Assembly: GCA_024331125.1 (NCBI GenBank)
Contig: JANDJI010000001.1
Coordinates: 156,001-220,000 of the forward strand
From: Nitrospira sp.
Lineage (GTDB): Bacteria; Nitrospirota; Nitrospiria; Nitrospirales; Nitrospiraceae
Direction: 5' to 3'
DNA: 64,000 nt
This document shows, one piece after another, positions 39,613-47,821 of the stretch; position 1 is the stretch's first letter, and every line of letters begins with the position of its first letter. A program made the translations under genes and the position numbers. The notes beneath the pieces are model-generated. The model was not told where the DNA came from, ran no database searches, and saw only the letters and a list, made by a program, of their open reading frames with translations.

Positions 39613-40166
39613 CTCTCATCCGTTTGAAGAGGCGTTCGATGATCTTTTTCGCGCCCTGAACGAACTCCCCTTCCCCTACTGCTTGATGGGAGCGCTGACT
39701 TTGGGAGCATGGGGCACTTCATGAGCAACGCACGACCTCGATGCCATGATCGCCATGGGTCACACTGACCGCCCTCACCTCTTGCAAGCCCTGGAAGCGC
39801 ACGGATTCGTAGAGGATGCCGAATGGGCGGCGCACAACCCAATGACAGAAACTCCCACGTTCGGTTACGACGGAGAGCCATCCCGGTTGATCTCATGCTC
39901 CCAAAGGACGACCGCGTCGGGCCTGTCTCAGCCGGCGTCGGCACTATGCGCTTGGCAACCTGTCCCTGTGGATCATTTCCCCGGAGGACTTGGTGATTCA
40001 CAAATTGAAGGCGGGGCGGGCGCAGGACTTCATCGACGTGCTATCGGTCCTGCAACGTCAAACCGACTCACTGGACCACGCTTATATCACCGACTGGGCA
40101 AAGAAGCTCGGGATCCGGGAAGAATGGCGGCACGTGTGGACCCAGGCCGATGCCTCAAGGCCTTAG
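39599..40166 (+). pseudogene. Broken nucleotidyltransferase-like gene
   Basis: Three reading frames join into one protein. Part 1 (GTG at 39599) reads LNELPFPYCLMGALTLGAWGT, then hits TGA at 39722. Reading through gives ATHDLDAMIAMG with a DLDA motif like the GS...DxD region of small nucleotidyltransferases. Part 2, from about 39845, holds RAIPVDLMLPKDD in a second frame. Part 3, from about 39933, holds GNLSLWIISPEDLVIHKLKAG and RAQDFIDVLSVLQRQTDSLD in a third frame, ending at TAG 40166. One nonsense and two frameshifts make it a pseudogene. The EDLVIHKLKAGRAQDFIDV wording is typical of AbiEii/MNT-like families. Confidence 0.8.
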
Positions 40167-40415
40167 CTTTGTTGAGTGGCGGAACGATCCTGAGCGCCCG
40201 ATGCTCTTGCTAGGCATTCGCTTATTCTGACGAGCGCCACCGCAAGCAGAAGCAGCGAGCAGAAGCAGATAGACAACCAACCACCATCGATGGGACACTG
40301 ACGGAGCAATCCAGCACCGGCCTGTCCGTCAATTTTCCTCTTCCGTCGGGAAATGGTGGGCGATCAGCCTCTGCTCCCAATCGCTACTTCATACCGGAAC
40401 CGCCCACAACACATC

Positions 40416-40441
40416 GGGCCGGGGGTGGTCACCCCCGGCCC
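40416..40441. repeat. Perfect GC-rich palindrome
   Basis: GGGCCGGGGGTG and CACCCCCGGCCC are exact reverse complements separated by only GT, giving a 12-bp stem (13 with the next C-G pair). The two-base centre suits a protein-binding or cruciform site better than an RNA hairpin loop. There is no U-tract. Confidence 0.85.
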
Positions 40442-40535
40442 GGTCATCGACCCGCGCCGCTGTTATCTATCTATGCGATCGCGCTGTGGCCAGCGCCCGC
40501 CGACGGCAGGCGCCGACCGGCCCGGCGGTCTCCGG

Positions 40536-40574
40536 CTCATGCCTCCCGGCGATCCCGATTAGAACCGGCTCGCC
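40536..40574 (+). repeat. Direct repeat copy 1 (39 bp)
   Basis: It begins CTCATGCCTCCCGGCGATCC, identical over 20 bases to copy 2 at 40642, and the next 19 bases differ at five positions. The copies start 106 bases apart. Confidence 0.7.
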
Positions 40575-40641
40575 ACCGGGCCTCTGTCAGCTCCGCCGCC
40601 GGGCCCTGGTGAAACACACGCAACAGCACAACGGCCCACAA

Positions 40642-40680
40642 CTCATGCCTCCCGGCGATCCAGATCAGAGTCGGCTCACC
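40642..40680 (+). repeat. Direct repeat copy 2 (39 bp)
   Basis: This is the second copy of the 39-bp repeat (34 of 39 positions identical). No gene or terminal inverted repeats flank it, so its origin is unclear; a partial duplication is the simplest reading. Confidence 0.7.
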
Positions 40681-40863
40681 GGATCACCCCCTCGACCGGC
40701 TGGAACCGGTGCGGCTTGCCTTCCTGTGTCCCACTCCTGATGTCCGCTTGGCCCACCGCCTTCTTCTCTACACCAGTTTGCTCCCTCGCAGTGAATTGTG
40801 GCCCATCCCTCCTGCCGATTGTCTCGCCGACAGACTCTTTCGCCTGGCCGCTTTTGCTTTTCG

Positions 40864-41693
40864 TCAGCCGCACCGGCACCGGCGGCCGGCCTTTCCTATC
40901 ACGCGAATGTGTTCCGGGCGTTCGAGCAGGCGCACGGTGTTGCCTTGAACTTGAACGAGATCGTGGAGTCCACGCTCTTCCATGAGGGGAAGAATGTCCA
41001 CTCGCTCATTGCGGCGCTCCAGGAAGGTGACAAAGCCGGCAAGCGATCTGGCCTGCCGGAAAAATTCTTCCAATCGACGCCAGAGTTTGGGCCAGATGGG
41101 GGGAATAACCGCCAGATCCTGATAGCCGGTGACCGTGACGCCGGTCACGGTCCGGTCGAGCGGCCAATACCCAACTTTGTTTTTTCGGGCACGGGTCACG
41201 GCCTTCGTGATTTCTTCTCGAAACGTCGCGAAGAGCGTGTTGTAGTACAACGGATAGACAAGGCCGGCCTTGCCTGCTTGATGTTGACCGATTGCTGCAA
41301 CAAGGCACGGCTCAGAAGCACCGCAGACCCATCCTTCCTGGACGTGGTCCCGGCAAATACAAAGGCAATGGGACGTCCCGAGGCATCATCGGTCATACGG
41401 GTCAGAATGTAGCCGTCAGGTTCCGGATTCGCATGACGGTCAAACCCAATCAGCCGGAGCATCGTGTCCCGCGCTTCCGTGGAAAGGGGCTTAATCGCCC
41501 CCTTTTCGATGGCGTCAATTCCTTCAAACCGCAATTGAACCGTACCTTTGGTTTTGATGCCCTGACCAATTTCGGGGGGCTTGCCTTCCAGTCGTCTCCA
41601 CAACGTAAGGTCATTTGCCAGGAAGCGGACCGAGTCTCCATCGGGAATACCAGCCAGCGGCTTGAATCGGCCCTTGATGAGGGTAAAGGGCAT
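40864..41693 (-). pseudogene. Frameshifted nuclease-like gene
   Basis: The first part (ATG 41693, AAGGAAG upstream) reads FKPLAGIPDGDSVRFLANDL, LRFEGIDAIEKGAIKPLSTE and DGYILTRMTDDASGRPIAFV. This resembles staphylococcal-nuclease-like proteins (DGDS... and RFEGIDA). Near 41280 the frame shifts: the continuation GLVYPLYYNTLFATFREEIT, VTGVTVTGYQDLAVIPPIWP and GNTVRLLERPEHIRVIG lies in the -1 frame and ends at 40864. Together they make about 275 residues of one protein. Either the gene is inactivated or the assembly has an indel. The nuclease assignment is moderate. Confidence 0.7.
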
Positions 41694-41824
41694 GGGGAGC
41701 TTCCTTTCTTCTTATGGGCAGAAGATGGCCAAGCGATCTTTCTCTCTGGTGTCATGCCAGCCGCTCGTCGGAATCGCGGCCGCAAAAGAGTATACGGTCG
41801 AGGGGTGCGCTTGTGTTGGGACGG

Positions 41825-42916
41825 TCAGACGTTGAACCGGAAATAGACGATGTCGCCTTCCTGGATCACGTAGTCCTTCCCTTCGAGGCGGAAAAGTCCT
41901 TTTTCTTTCACCTTGGCTTCGGAGCCGCAGGCGATCAGATCGTCATAATGATAGACCTCGGCCCGGATGAACCCGCGCTCCATATCCGAGTGGATTTTCC
42001 CAGCCGCCTGCGGCGCCTTGGTGCCGCGCGGAATAGGCCAGGCCCGCGATTCGGTTTCTCCGGCGGTGAAGAAGGTGACGAGGTTGAGCAGTCCGTAGGC
42101 TTCGCGCGTCAGCCGGGCAAGCCCTGATTCAGCCAGCCCCAGTTCCTTGAGAAAAGCCGCCCGTTCGGCTTCCGGTAACGAGGCCACCTCCGCCTCGAGC
42201 TGGCCGCAGAGGACCACGACCCCGGCGCCGCGTTTGGCGGCGAACTCGCGCACGGCTTGCACCATCGTGTCGTCGGCTTGTTGACCTTCGGAGACATTGG
42301 CCACGAACAGGACCGGTTTGGCGGCGAGCAATTGGCATTCATTGAGAATCAGCCGCTCATCGGGCGTGTACGTCAGGTTGCCTAGCCACTGCCCGCCATT
42401 GAGTTGCTCCATCAACCGCCCAAGAAACTCCAGTTCGAACGCCGCCTTCTTGTCACCGGCCCGAACTTTTTTCTCCGTCTTCTGTTTGCGTCGTTCGAGC
42501 GTTTCCAGATCGGCCAGCATCAATTCGGTTTCGATGACGCCGATGTCGCGAAGAGGATCGACGGTTCCGCTCACGTGCACCACGTCGGTTCCTTGGAAAC
42601 AACGCACGACGTGCAACAAGGCATCCACCTCGCGAATATGGCCCAGAAACTGATTGCCGAGTCCTTCGCCCTTGCTGGCCCCTTCGACCAACCCGGCGAT
42701 GTCCCGCACTTCCAGCGTGCTGTAGGTGGTTTTTTTCGATTTAAATATGTCGGTGAGTGTGATGAGTCGCGGATCGGGCACCAACGCGATGCCGGTATTC
42801 GGATCGACGGTCGCAAACGGGTAATTGGCGGCCAACGCGCCGCCGCCGGTCAACGCATTGAAGACCGTCGTCTTGCCGACGTTCGGCAGCCCGATCATGC
42901 CGCAACAAAGTCCCAT
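41825..42916 (-). CDS. ychF: Redox-regulated ATPase YchF (Obg-family)
   Basis: The 363-residue P-loop protein has GLPNVGKTTVFNALTGG (G1) and DIAGLVEGASKGEGLGNQFL (G3). The altered G4 region, FVANVSEGQ, lacks the NKxD Asp and favours ATP over GTP. The C-terminal TGS-type domain contains TFFTAGETESRAW, GKIHSDMERGFIRAEVYHYD and QEGDIVYFRFNV. YchF binds the ribosome and is linked to stress responses. It lies 65 bases after pth, a common neighbourhood. Confidence 0.96.
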   Translation of the reverse strand: MGLCCGMIGLPNVGKTTVFNALTGGGALAANYPFATVDPNTGIALVPDPRLITLTDIFKSKKTTYSTLEVRDIAGLVEGASKGEGLGNQFLGHIREVDALLHVVRCFQGTDVVHVSGTVDPLRDIGVIETELMLADLETLERRKQKTEKKVRAGDKKAAFELEFLGRLMEQLNGGQWLGNLTYTPDERLILNECQLLAAKPVLFVANVSEGQQADDTMVQAVREFAAKRGAGVVVLCGQLEAEVASLPEAERAAFLKELGLAESGLARLTREAYGLLNLVTFFTAGETESRAWPIPRGTKAPQAAGKIHSDMERGFIRAEVYHYDDLIACGSEAKVKEKGLFRLEGKDYVIQEGDIVYFRFNV

Positions 42917-42981
42917 GACGTGAGATTCGACGGTCCGGAAGTTTCCTTCGTCACGCTTGAACGCTCAACGGGAGGAACCTT

Positions 42982-43566
42982 TCACGACTCGCCGCCCTCC
43001 TTTCCTTCCCGCACGTTGAACCGGTTCATCGCCGCTGCCGCCCCTCTATGGAGCACACACTCCAAGGCGTCCACCGCCCGCTCAAGACAGGGGTCGAATA
43101 CGCGCATCTCATCAGCGGTAACCGGCTCCAACACATAGTCGGCGGGATTTTGGCCTGGCGCCGGACGGCCGATCCCGATCTTGACCCGCACGAATCGAGA
43201 CGTGCCGAGCGCCTCGATCACGGATCGCACGCCGTTGTGCCCGCCGTGCCCCCCGTCGGATTTGACACGGAGTCGCCCGGGCTCCAGATCGAGATCGTCG
43301 TGAATGACAATGAGATCGTCGGGCGTCAGATTCAGCTCTCGCAGGAGACCTTTGAGGGGAGGGCCCGTGACGTTCATCCAATCGAGCAAGCCGGCTAACG
43401 TGACCGGTTCCGATCCGAGCCGTCCGGTTCCGATCCGTGCCGTATGGCGCGGCTTGAGCGAAATCGCCCATCGAGCGGCGGCTCGCTCGATCACCCACAT
43501 GCCGACGTTGTGACGGGTCCTGGCGTAGGCTTGTCCGGGGTTGCCCAATCCGACAAGGAGGCGCAA
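42982..43566 (-). CDS. pth: Peptidyl-tRNA hydrolase
   Basis: The 194-residue enzyme releases tRNA from prematurely dropped peptidyl-tRNA. It shows LLVGLGNPGQAYARTRHNVG with the conserved Asn and catalytic His, the DDLIVIHDDLDLEPGRLRVK segment with the active-site Asp, and GGHNGVRSVIEALGTSRFVRVKIGIGRP. The start is a TTG at 43566, 2 bases after the rplY stop codon, without a strong ribosome site, so coupling to rplY is likely. Confidence 0.95.
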   Translation of the reverse strand: MRLLVGLGNPGQAYARTRHNVGMWVIERAAARWAISLKPRHTARIGTGRLGSEPVTLAGLLDWMNVTGPPLKGLLRELNLTPDDLIVIHDDLDLEPGRLRVKSDGGHGGHNGVRSVIEALGTSRFVRVKIGIGRPAPGQNPADYVLEPVTADEMRVFDPCLERAVDALECVLHRGAAAAMNRFNVREGKEGGES

Positions 43567-43568
43567 TG

Positions 43569-44336
43569 TTACTTCTTCTTTTCAGCCTCTTTCTTTTCCG
43601 CCTTGGGCGCCGCTTCCTTCTTTTCAGCGGCCTTCCCTTCTCCGGCCGCCGCCCCGGCCTTGGCCGCTTCGGCGGCGGCGCCTTCACCAGCCGCCTCTTT
43701 GCCCTTTGCAATGACTTCGGGCTCGGCTCCCGCCGCGGCGCCGCTGGTCAGCAAGGCTTCGAGCTTGGCATCGGAGAGGGGTGCCGCCACGCTCACCACC
43801 ATTTGATCGGCATCGTCCAGTAACCGAATGCCCTCGCCCACTGTGATCTCTTTGACGTGAATACCGCTTCCGATGGCCAACCCCGACGCGTCGATCTCAA
43901 TATGATCCGGCAAGGCCGACGGCAGACATTCGATGTACAATTCGCGCAGATTGTGATGCAACACGCCCCCTTCTTTGACGCCGACGGGGGTGCCGCCGAT
44001 GACTTGAATCGGAACCTTCACCCGAATCGGCTTGCTCATCGACACCTCAAAGAGGTCGGCGTGCAACACGGCTCCGCTCACCGGATCAAGCTGATAGTCG
44101 CGCAGCAGCGCCGTCCGGTTGGGATCGGACTTCGCCCCTTCGATGGTCAACGCGATCAACGCCGAACTTCCGGCATGAGACTTCAAAATTTTCATCAATG
44201 GGGTCGGGCTCACGGACAACAATATGCACTCACCTTGCCCGTACAACACCGCCGGAATTTTGCCCGCTCGGCGCATGGCCCTCGCCACGCCCTTTCCCGC
44301 CCGCTCTCTCACTGTCGCTGCCAGCTCGAACTTCAT
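43569..44336 (-). CDS. rplY: 50S ribosomal protein L25/general stress protein Ctc
   Basis: The 255-residue protein has the L25 N-terminal 5S-rRNA-binding domain (RERAGKGVARAMRRAGKIPAVLYG) and the Ctc-type second beta domain (VGVKEGGVLHHNLRELYIEC, HIEIDASGLAIGSGIHV). About 60 C-terminal residues are low-complexity Ala/Glu/Lys (AEKKEAAPKAEKKEAEKKK). This tail is longer than in most Ctc proteins and may contact RNA. It lies between prs and pth, the standard order. Confidence 0.94.
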   Translation of the reverse strand: MKFELAATVRERAGKGVARAMRRAGKIPAVLYGQGECILLSVSPTPLMKILKSHAGSSALIALTIEGAKSDPNRTALLRDYQLDPVSGAVLHADLFEVSMSKPIRVKVPIQVIGGTPVGVKEGGVLHHNLRELYIECLPSALPDHIEIDASGLAIGSGIHVKEITVGEGIRLLDDADQMVVSVAAPLSDAKLEALLTSGAAAGAEPEVIAKGKEAAGEGAAAEAAKAGAAAGEGKAAEKKEAAPKAEKKEAEKKK

Positions 44337-44382
44337 GATGCTCCTCTACTCCCTTCCCGGCCGAAAACCCCACTCACAGGGC

Positions 44383-45324
44383 CTACGCAAAGAGTGAACT
44401 GACCGATTCGTCCTCATGAATGCGTCGGATGGCTTCTCCCAGGAGAGGCGCGACCGACAATTGATGAAGCTTGGGACACACCCGTTCCTTGCCCTGCAAT
44501 GGAATGGTGTTGGTCGTCACGACCTGAGTGATACAAGAATCCCGCAATCGTTCCAAGGCGGGCCCGGACAACACGGCGTGCGTGCATGCCGTCCAGACTT
44601 CGCGCGCGCCTTGATCGGCGCAGGCCTGCGCGCCCTGCACGATCGTTCCGGCCGTGTCGATCATATCGTCGAGCAAAAGGACGCTTTTGCCCTTCACGTC
44701 GCCGATGATGTTCATCACCTGGGCTTGATTCGGTCCTTCTCTCCGCTTGTCGATGATCGCGAGTGTCGCCTGCACCCGCTTGGCGAAGGCTCTCGCCCGC
44801 TCTACGCCGCCGGCGTCAGGGGAGACCAGCACCAAATCGTCGATCTTTCGCTTCTGGATGTACTCCAACAACACCGGCATGGCATAGAGATGATCGACCG
44901 GCACGTTGAAGAAGCCTTGAATCTGTCCGGCGTGCAGATCCATCGTCAGCACGCGATCCGCGCCCGCCGTGGTGATCAGATCGGCGACCAGTTTGGCGGT
45001 GATCGGCACGCGCGGCTGGTCTTTACGATCCTGGCGGGCGTAACCGAAATACGGGATGACGGCGGTGATGCGATTCGCCGACGACCGCTTGAGCGCGTCG
45101 ATGATGATCAACAGCTCCATCAGCGAATCGTTGACCGGATGACAACAGGACTGTACGACGAACACGTCCGCGCCGCGGACGTTTTCCTCGATTTTGACCC
45201 GAATCTCTCCGTCGCTGAACGAGGAGACCGTCGCTTCTCCGAGCTTCTGCCCCAGATACGCACAAATTTCCTGGGCGAGCGCGAGATTGGCGTTGCCGGA
45301 GAAAATTTTCAACTCTCTGTTCAT
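44383..45324 (-). CDS. prs: Ribose-phosphate pyrophosphokinase
   Basis: The 313-residue enzyme makes PRPP from ribose 5-phosphate and ATP. It begins [20 protein letters not shown], with [18 protein letters not shown], the ATP-binding [14 protein letters not shown], the catalytic loop [10 protein letters not shown] and the PRPP-binding [14 protein letters not shown]. Length is typical of class I enzymes. It has its own TTGACA promoter about 150 bases upstream and leads into rplY-pth-ychF. Confidence 0.96.
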   Translation of the reverse strand: MNRELKIFSGNANLALAQEICAYLGQKLGEATVSSFSDGEIRVKIEENVRGADVFVVQSCCHPVNDSLMELLIIIDALKRSSANRITAVIPYFGYARQDRKDQPRVPITAKLVADLITTAGADRVLTMDLHAGQIQGFFNVPVDHLYAMPVLLEYIQKRKIDDLVLVSPDAGGVERARAFAKRVQATLAIIDKRREGPNQAQVMNIIGDVKGKSVLLLDDMIDTAGTIVQGAQACADQGAREVWTACTHAVLSGPALERLRDSCITQVVTTNTIPLQGKERVCPKLHQLSVAPLLGEAIRRIHEDESVSSLFA

Positions 45325-45467
45325 GGGGCGTTCCGGAATCGTCCGATCGGAGATTGTCTTCGGAGCTGGATTTCGTGACTCTTTTCGTCGTTACACGGCG
45401 AGCGCCGGGATCTCCCCGGTCTCTCCACGCTTCGCCCGCGCAGAAGAGAAAAGGAAAACGCCTGCCG

Positions 45468-45497
45468 ACTCTATCGAAAATCTCCGGCGGCTGTCAA
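45468..45497 (-). promoter_or_regulatory. prs: Predicted prs promoter
   Basis: On the minus strand TTGACA (45497-45492) and TAGAGT (45473-45468) are spaced by 18 bases. The leader before prs would be about 135 bases; no tRNA is found in it, though one is common at this spot in many genomes. Confidence 0.65.
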
Positions 45498-45516
45498 CTG
45501 ACTCCGCGCCGGACGT

Positions 45517-46443
45517 TTACAGAAGGCAGCGTACCGGACTGCGCCCCGTAGGGGCGGCAAAGACCTTGTCCCGAGCCTCAGCCGGGTAGTCGCTCGCGGC
45601 TTGCTTGGCCTTGCGCTCATCAGGAAACACGCCGAAGACCGTGGCGCCGCTGCCGGACAGCAGCGCGGCTTCGGCGCCCAGTTTCAGAAGCGTGTATTTG
45701 ATGACTTGCAGAGCAGGGTAGGCTTCAAACACCGGCGCCTCAAAGTCGTTCTCGGCTTTCTCAAGGACCTGCTCCCATGAAAGTCGCCGTTCCCGCCCGA
45801 GTGACGCATGGGCGTCGGAAAGCGGTCGCACGTGGGTGCGGCTGGAAGCCAGTGTTTGATAAGCCCATTTGGTTTCAATCGAGAAACCGGGATAGACGAG
45901 CACGATTCCTCGCTCTCCCGGAAGGTGAACGGAGCGAACCTCTTCCCCTCTCCCCGTCACAATGGCGGTGGGAGCGAAAAAAAAGAACGGCACGTCGCTT
46001 CCCAACGTTTGGCCGACCCGGGCCATGTCGGCCGCCGACCATTGTAAATCGAGCAATCGATTCAAGCCGACGATCGTGGCGGCCGCGTCGCTGCTGCCTC
46101 CGCCCAACCCAGCCCCCATCGGAATTCGCTTGGTCAGCATGATCTCGACTCCGACTCTCCTGCGGCAGCGGAGCAACACCGCTTCAGCAGCTCGGTGGAC
46201 CAGATTGGTTCGATCGGCGGCCAAGGAAGGATCGTCGCAGCGCAGTCGAATCCCCTCGTGATGTTCATCGAGCCGGAGAGAAACCTCGTCCTCCAACCCG
46301 ACAGTCTGCATCACCGACCAGAGGTTGTGAAATCCGTCGGCGCGGCGGTCGAGTACGCGAAGGATCAGGTTCACTTTGGCCGGCGCCGAAACGGTCACGG
46401 CATAAGAAGAAGGCGGGCTTGATGCGGGGAGAGGCTTAGTCAC
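45517..46443 (-). CDS. ispE: 4-diphosphocytidyl-2-C-methyl-D-erythritol kinase
   Basis: The 308-residue GHMP kinase phosphorylates CDP-ME in the MEP isoprenoid pathway. It has APAKVNLILRVLDRRADGFH at the start, the Gly-rich ATP loop PMGAGLGGGSSDAAATIVGL and LLSGSGATVFGVF near the C-terminus. The start is GTG at 46443 and overlaps the end of the response regulator gene by 8 bases. Weak ribosome site; the overlap suggests translational coupling. Confidence 0.94.
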   Translation of the reverse strand: MTKPLPASSPPSSYAVTVSAPAKVNLILRVLDRRADGFHNLWSVMQTVGLEDEVSLRLDEHHEGIRLRCDDPSLAADRTNLVHRAAEAVLLRCRRRVGVEIMLTKRIPMGAGLGGGSSDAAATIVGLNRLLDLQWSAADMARVGQTLGSDVPFFFFAPTAIVTGRGEEVRSVHLPGERGIVLVYPGFSIETKWAYQTLASSRTHVRPLSDAHASLGRERRLSWEQVLEKAENDFEAPVFEAYPALQVIKYTLLKLGAEAALLSGSGATVFGVFPDERKAKQAASDYPAEARDKVFAAPTGRSPVRCLL

Positions 46444-47821
46444 GGCCTCCTTTTATAGCATACTTCTCCAGTCGATAGCGGAACGATCTGGTGTTGAGGC
46501 GAAGGAGTCTGGCCGCCTTTTTCTTGACCCATTTCGATCGCTCGAGCGCTTTCAACAGCAAATCTCTTTCGATGCGGTTGACGAGCCCTTCGAGATCCAC
46601 CCCCTCATCCGTCAATTCAAGGGGAACAAGCTGTTGCGGTTCAGGCGCGACGGGCCGATGGAGCCATCCCCGCACCTCCGCGTCGGTCACCGTCTCCCCC
46701 TTCGAAAAGGCGACCACCCGCTCGATCAAATTCTCCAGCTCGCGGACGTTGCCCCTCCATTCGTGTTCCAACAGCACGCGCATGGCGTCCGGGCTCAGCG
46801 TTGGAACCGGTTTTCCACTTTCCTTGGAGAACCGCTCAAGAAAATGCTCGACCAACAGGGGAATGTCGCCGGTCCGCATCCGCAGCGGGGGGAGCCGGAT
46901 CGGGATGACGTCCAACCGATAATAGAGATCCTGCCGAAACGAACCGTCGGCAACCGCCTTTTCAAGATCCTTGTTCGTCGCGGCGACGATCCGGACGTCG
47001 ACTTTGACGTCCTGATGCCCCCCCACTCGCCTGAACTCGCGCTCTTGAATGACCCTCAGCAGCTTCACTTGAATCGACGGAGGCGTATCACCGATCTCGT
47101 CGAGGAAAATCGTCCCGCCGTTGGCCACTTCGAACAGCCCGGCTTTGTTGGAGACGGCGCCGGTGAACGAACCCTTCATATGACCGAACAACTCACTCTC
47201 CAATAACGTCTCCGGCACGGCGCTGCAGTTGACGGCCACGAACGGCATGGCGCTCCTGGCGCTGTTATAGTGAATCGCCCGTGCGACCAACTCCTTTCCG
47301 GTTCCGCTCTCGCCGCAGATCAAGACGTTGCTCCTTGAATCGGCCACCTTGCGAACGACGTCGAAGACTTTCTGCATCGCCTCGCTTTGCCCCACCAGTT
47401 GGGAAAAGGAAAACCGGCCCGCGATCTCGCGCTTGAGCAACATGTTCTCGGTCGTCAGCCGCCGTTTCTCCAACGCGTTGCGGATGATCAGTTGCACCTC
47501 GTCGATCTGGAACGGCTTGGTCAGGTAATCGTAAGCGCCCTGCTTCATGGCCTCGACCGCCGATTCGGCGGACGCGAACGCCGTAATCACCAACACGACC
47601 GTCTCCGGGGCGGCCGACTTGGCGGCTTTTAACACCTCCATGCCGTCGATTTTTGGCATCCGCAGATCGGTAATCACCAGATCGAACATTTCTTTGTTCA
47701 AGATCTCCACGGCTTGCTCGCCGTCGGCCACGCTGGTGACGGTGTAGCCGGTCCGTTTGAGCATGATGCTCAGCACGTCCCGCAAGCTTTCTTCGTCATC
47801 GACGACTAGGATCTTTTCCAC
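46436..47821 (-). CDS. Sigma54-dependent response regulator, PilR/NtrC type
   Basis: The 461-residue regulator has a receiver domain (ILVVDDEESLRDVL, phospho-Asp about 52 in VITDLRMPKIDGM, Lys in YLTKPFQ). The AAA+ domain has the Walker A GESGTGKE and the sigma54-contact loop in ELFGHMKGSFTGA, where GAFTGA reads GSFTGA. The Fis-type helix-turn-helix is RSKWVKKKAARLLRLNTRSFRYRL. The GTG at 47821 lies inside the kinase gene end (16-base overlap), with GAGGGGC before it. With pilC two genes upstream it is likely PilR-like. Confidence 0.9.
   Translation of the reverse strand: MEKILVVDDEESLRDVLSIMLKRTGYTVTSVADGEQAVEILNKEMFDLVITDLRMPKIDGMEVLKAAKSAAPETVVLVITAFASAESAVEAMKQGAYDYLTKPFQIDEVQLIIRNALEKRRLTTENMLLKREIAGRFSFSQLVGQSEAMQKVFDVVRKVADSRSNVLICGESGTGKELVARAIHYNSARSAMPFVAVNCSAVPETLLESELFGHMKGSFTGAVSNKAGLFEVANGGTIFLDEIGDTPPSIQVKLLRVIQEREFRRVGGHQDVKVDVRIVAATNKDLEKAVADGSFRQDLYYRLDVIPIRLPPLRMRTGDIPLLVEHFLERFSKESGKPVPTLSPDAMRVLLEHEWRGNVRELENLIERVVAFSKGETVTDAEVRGWLHRPVAPEPQQLVPLELTDEGVDLEGLVNRIERDLLLKALERSKWVKKKAARLLRLNTRSFRYRLEKYAIKGGRD

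Larger units (their letters stand above)
40167..40863. other. Gene-free GC-rich stretch between two pseudogenes
   Basis: No ORF here has a ribosome site or recognisable protein. The stretch holds a strong palindrome and a pair of direct repeats, described separately. A 67-codon minus-strand ORF (40676-40879) overlaps the end of the nuclease-like pseudogene and could be its displaced C-terminus, but this is weak. The region looks like decayed accessory DNA. Confidence 0.5.

Noticed and set aside
40676..40879. Minus-strand 67-codon ORF after the nuclease-like pseudogene
   Set aside because: It has no ribosome site; it might be the displaced C-terminus of the broken gene but the evidence is too weak for a separate call.
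45325..45516. Possible tRNA between ispE and prs
   Set aside because: No TpsiC-arm motif or cloverleaf could be found; the gap is explained by the prs promoter and leader.
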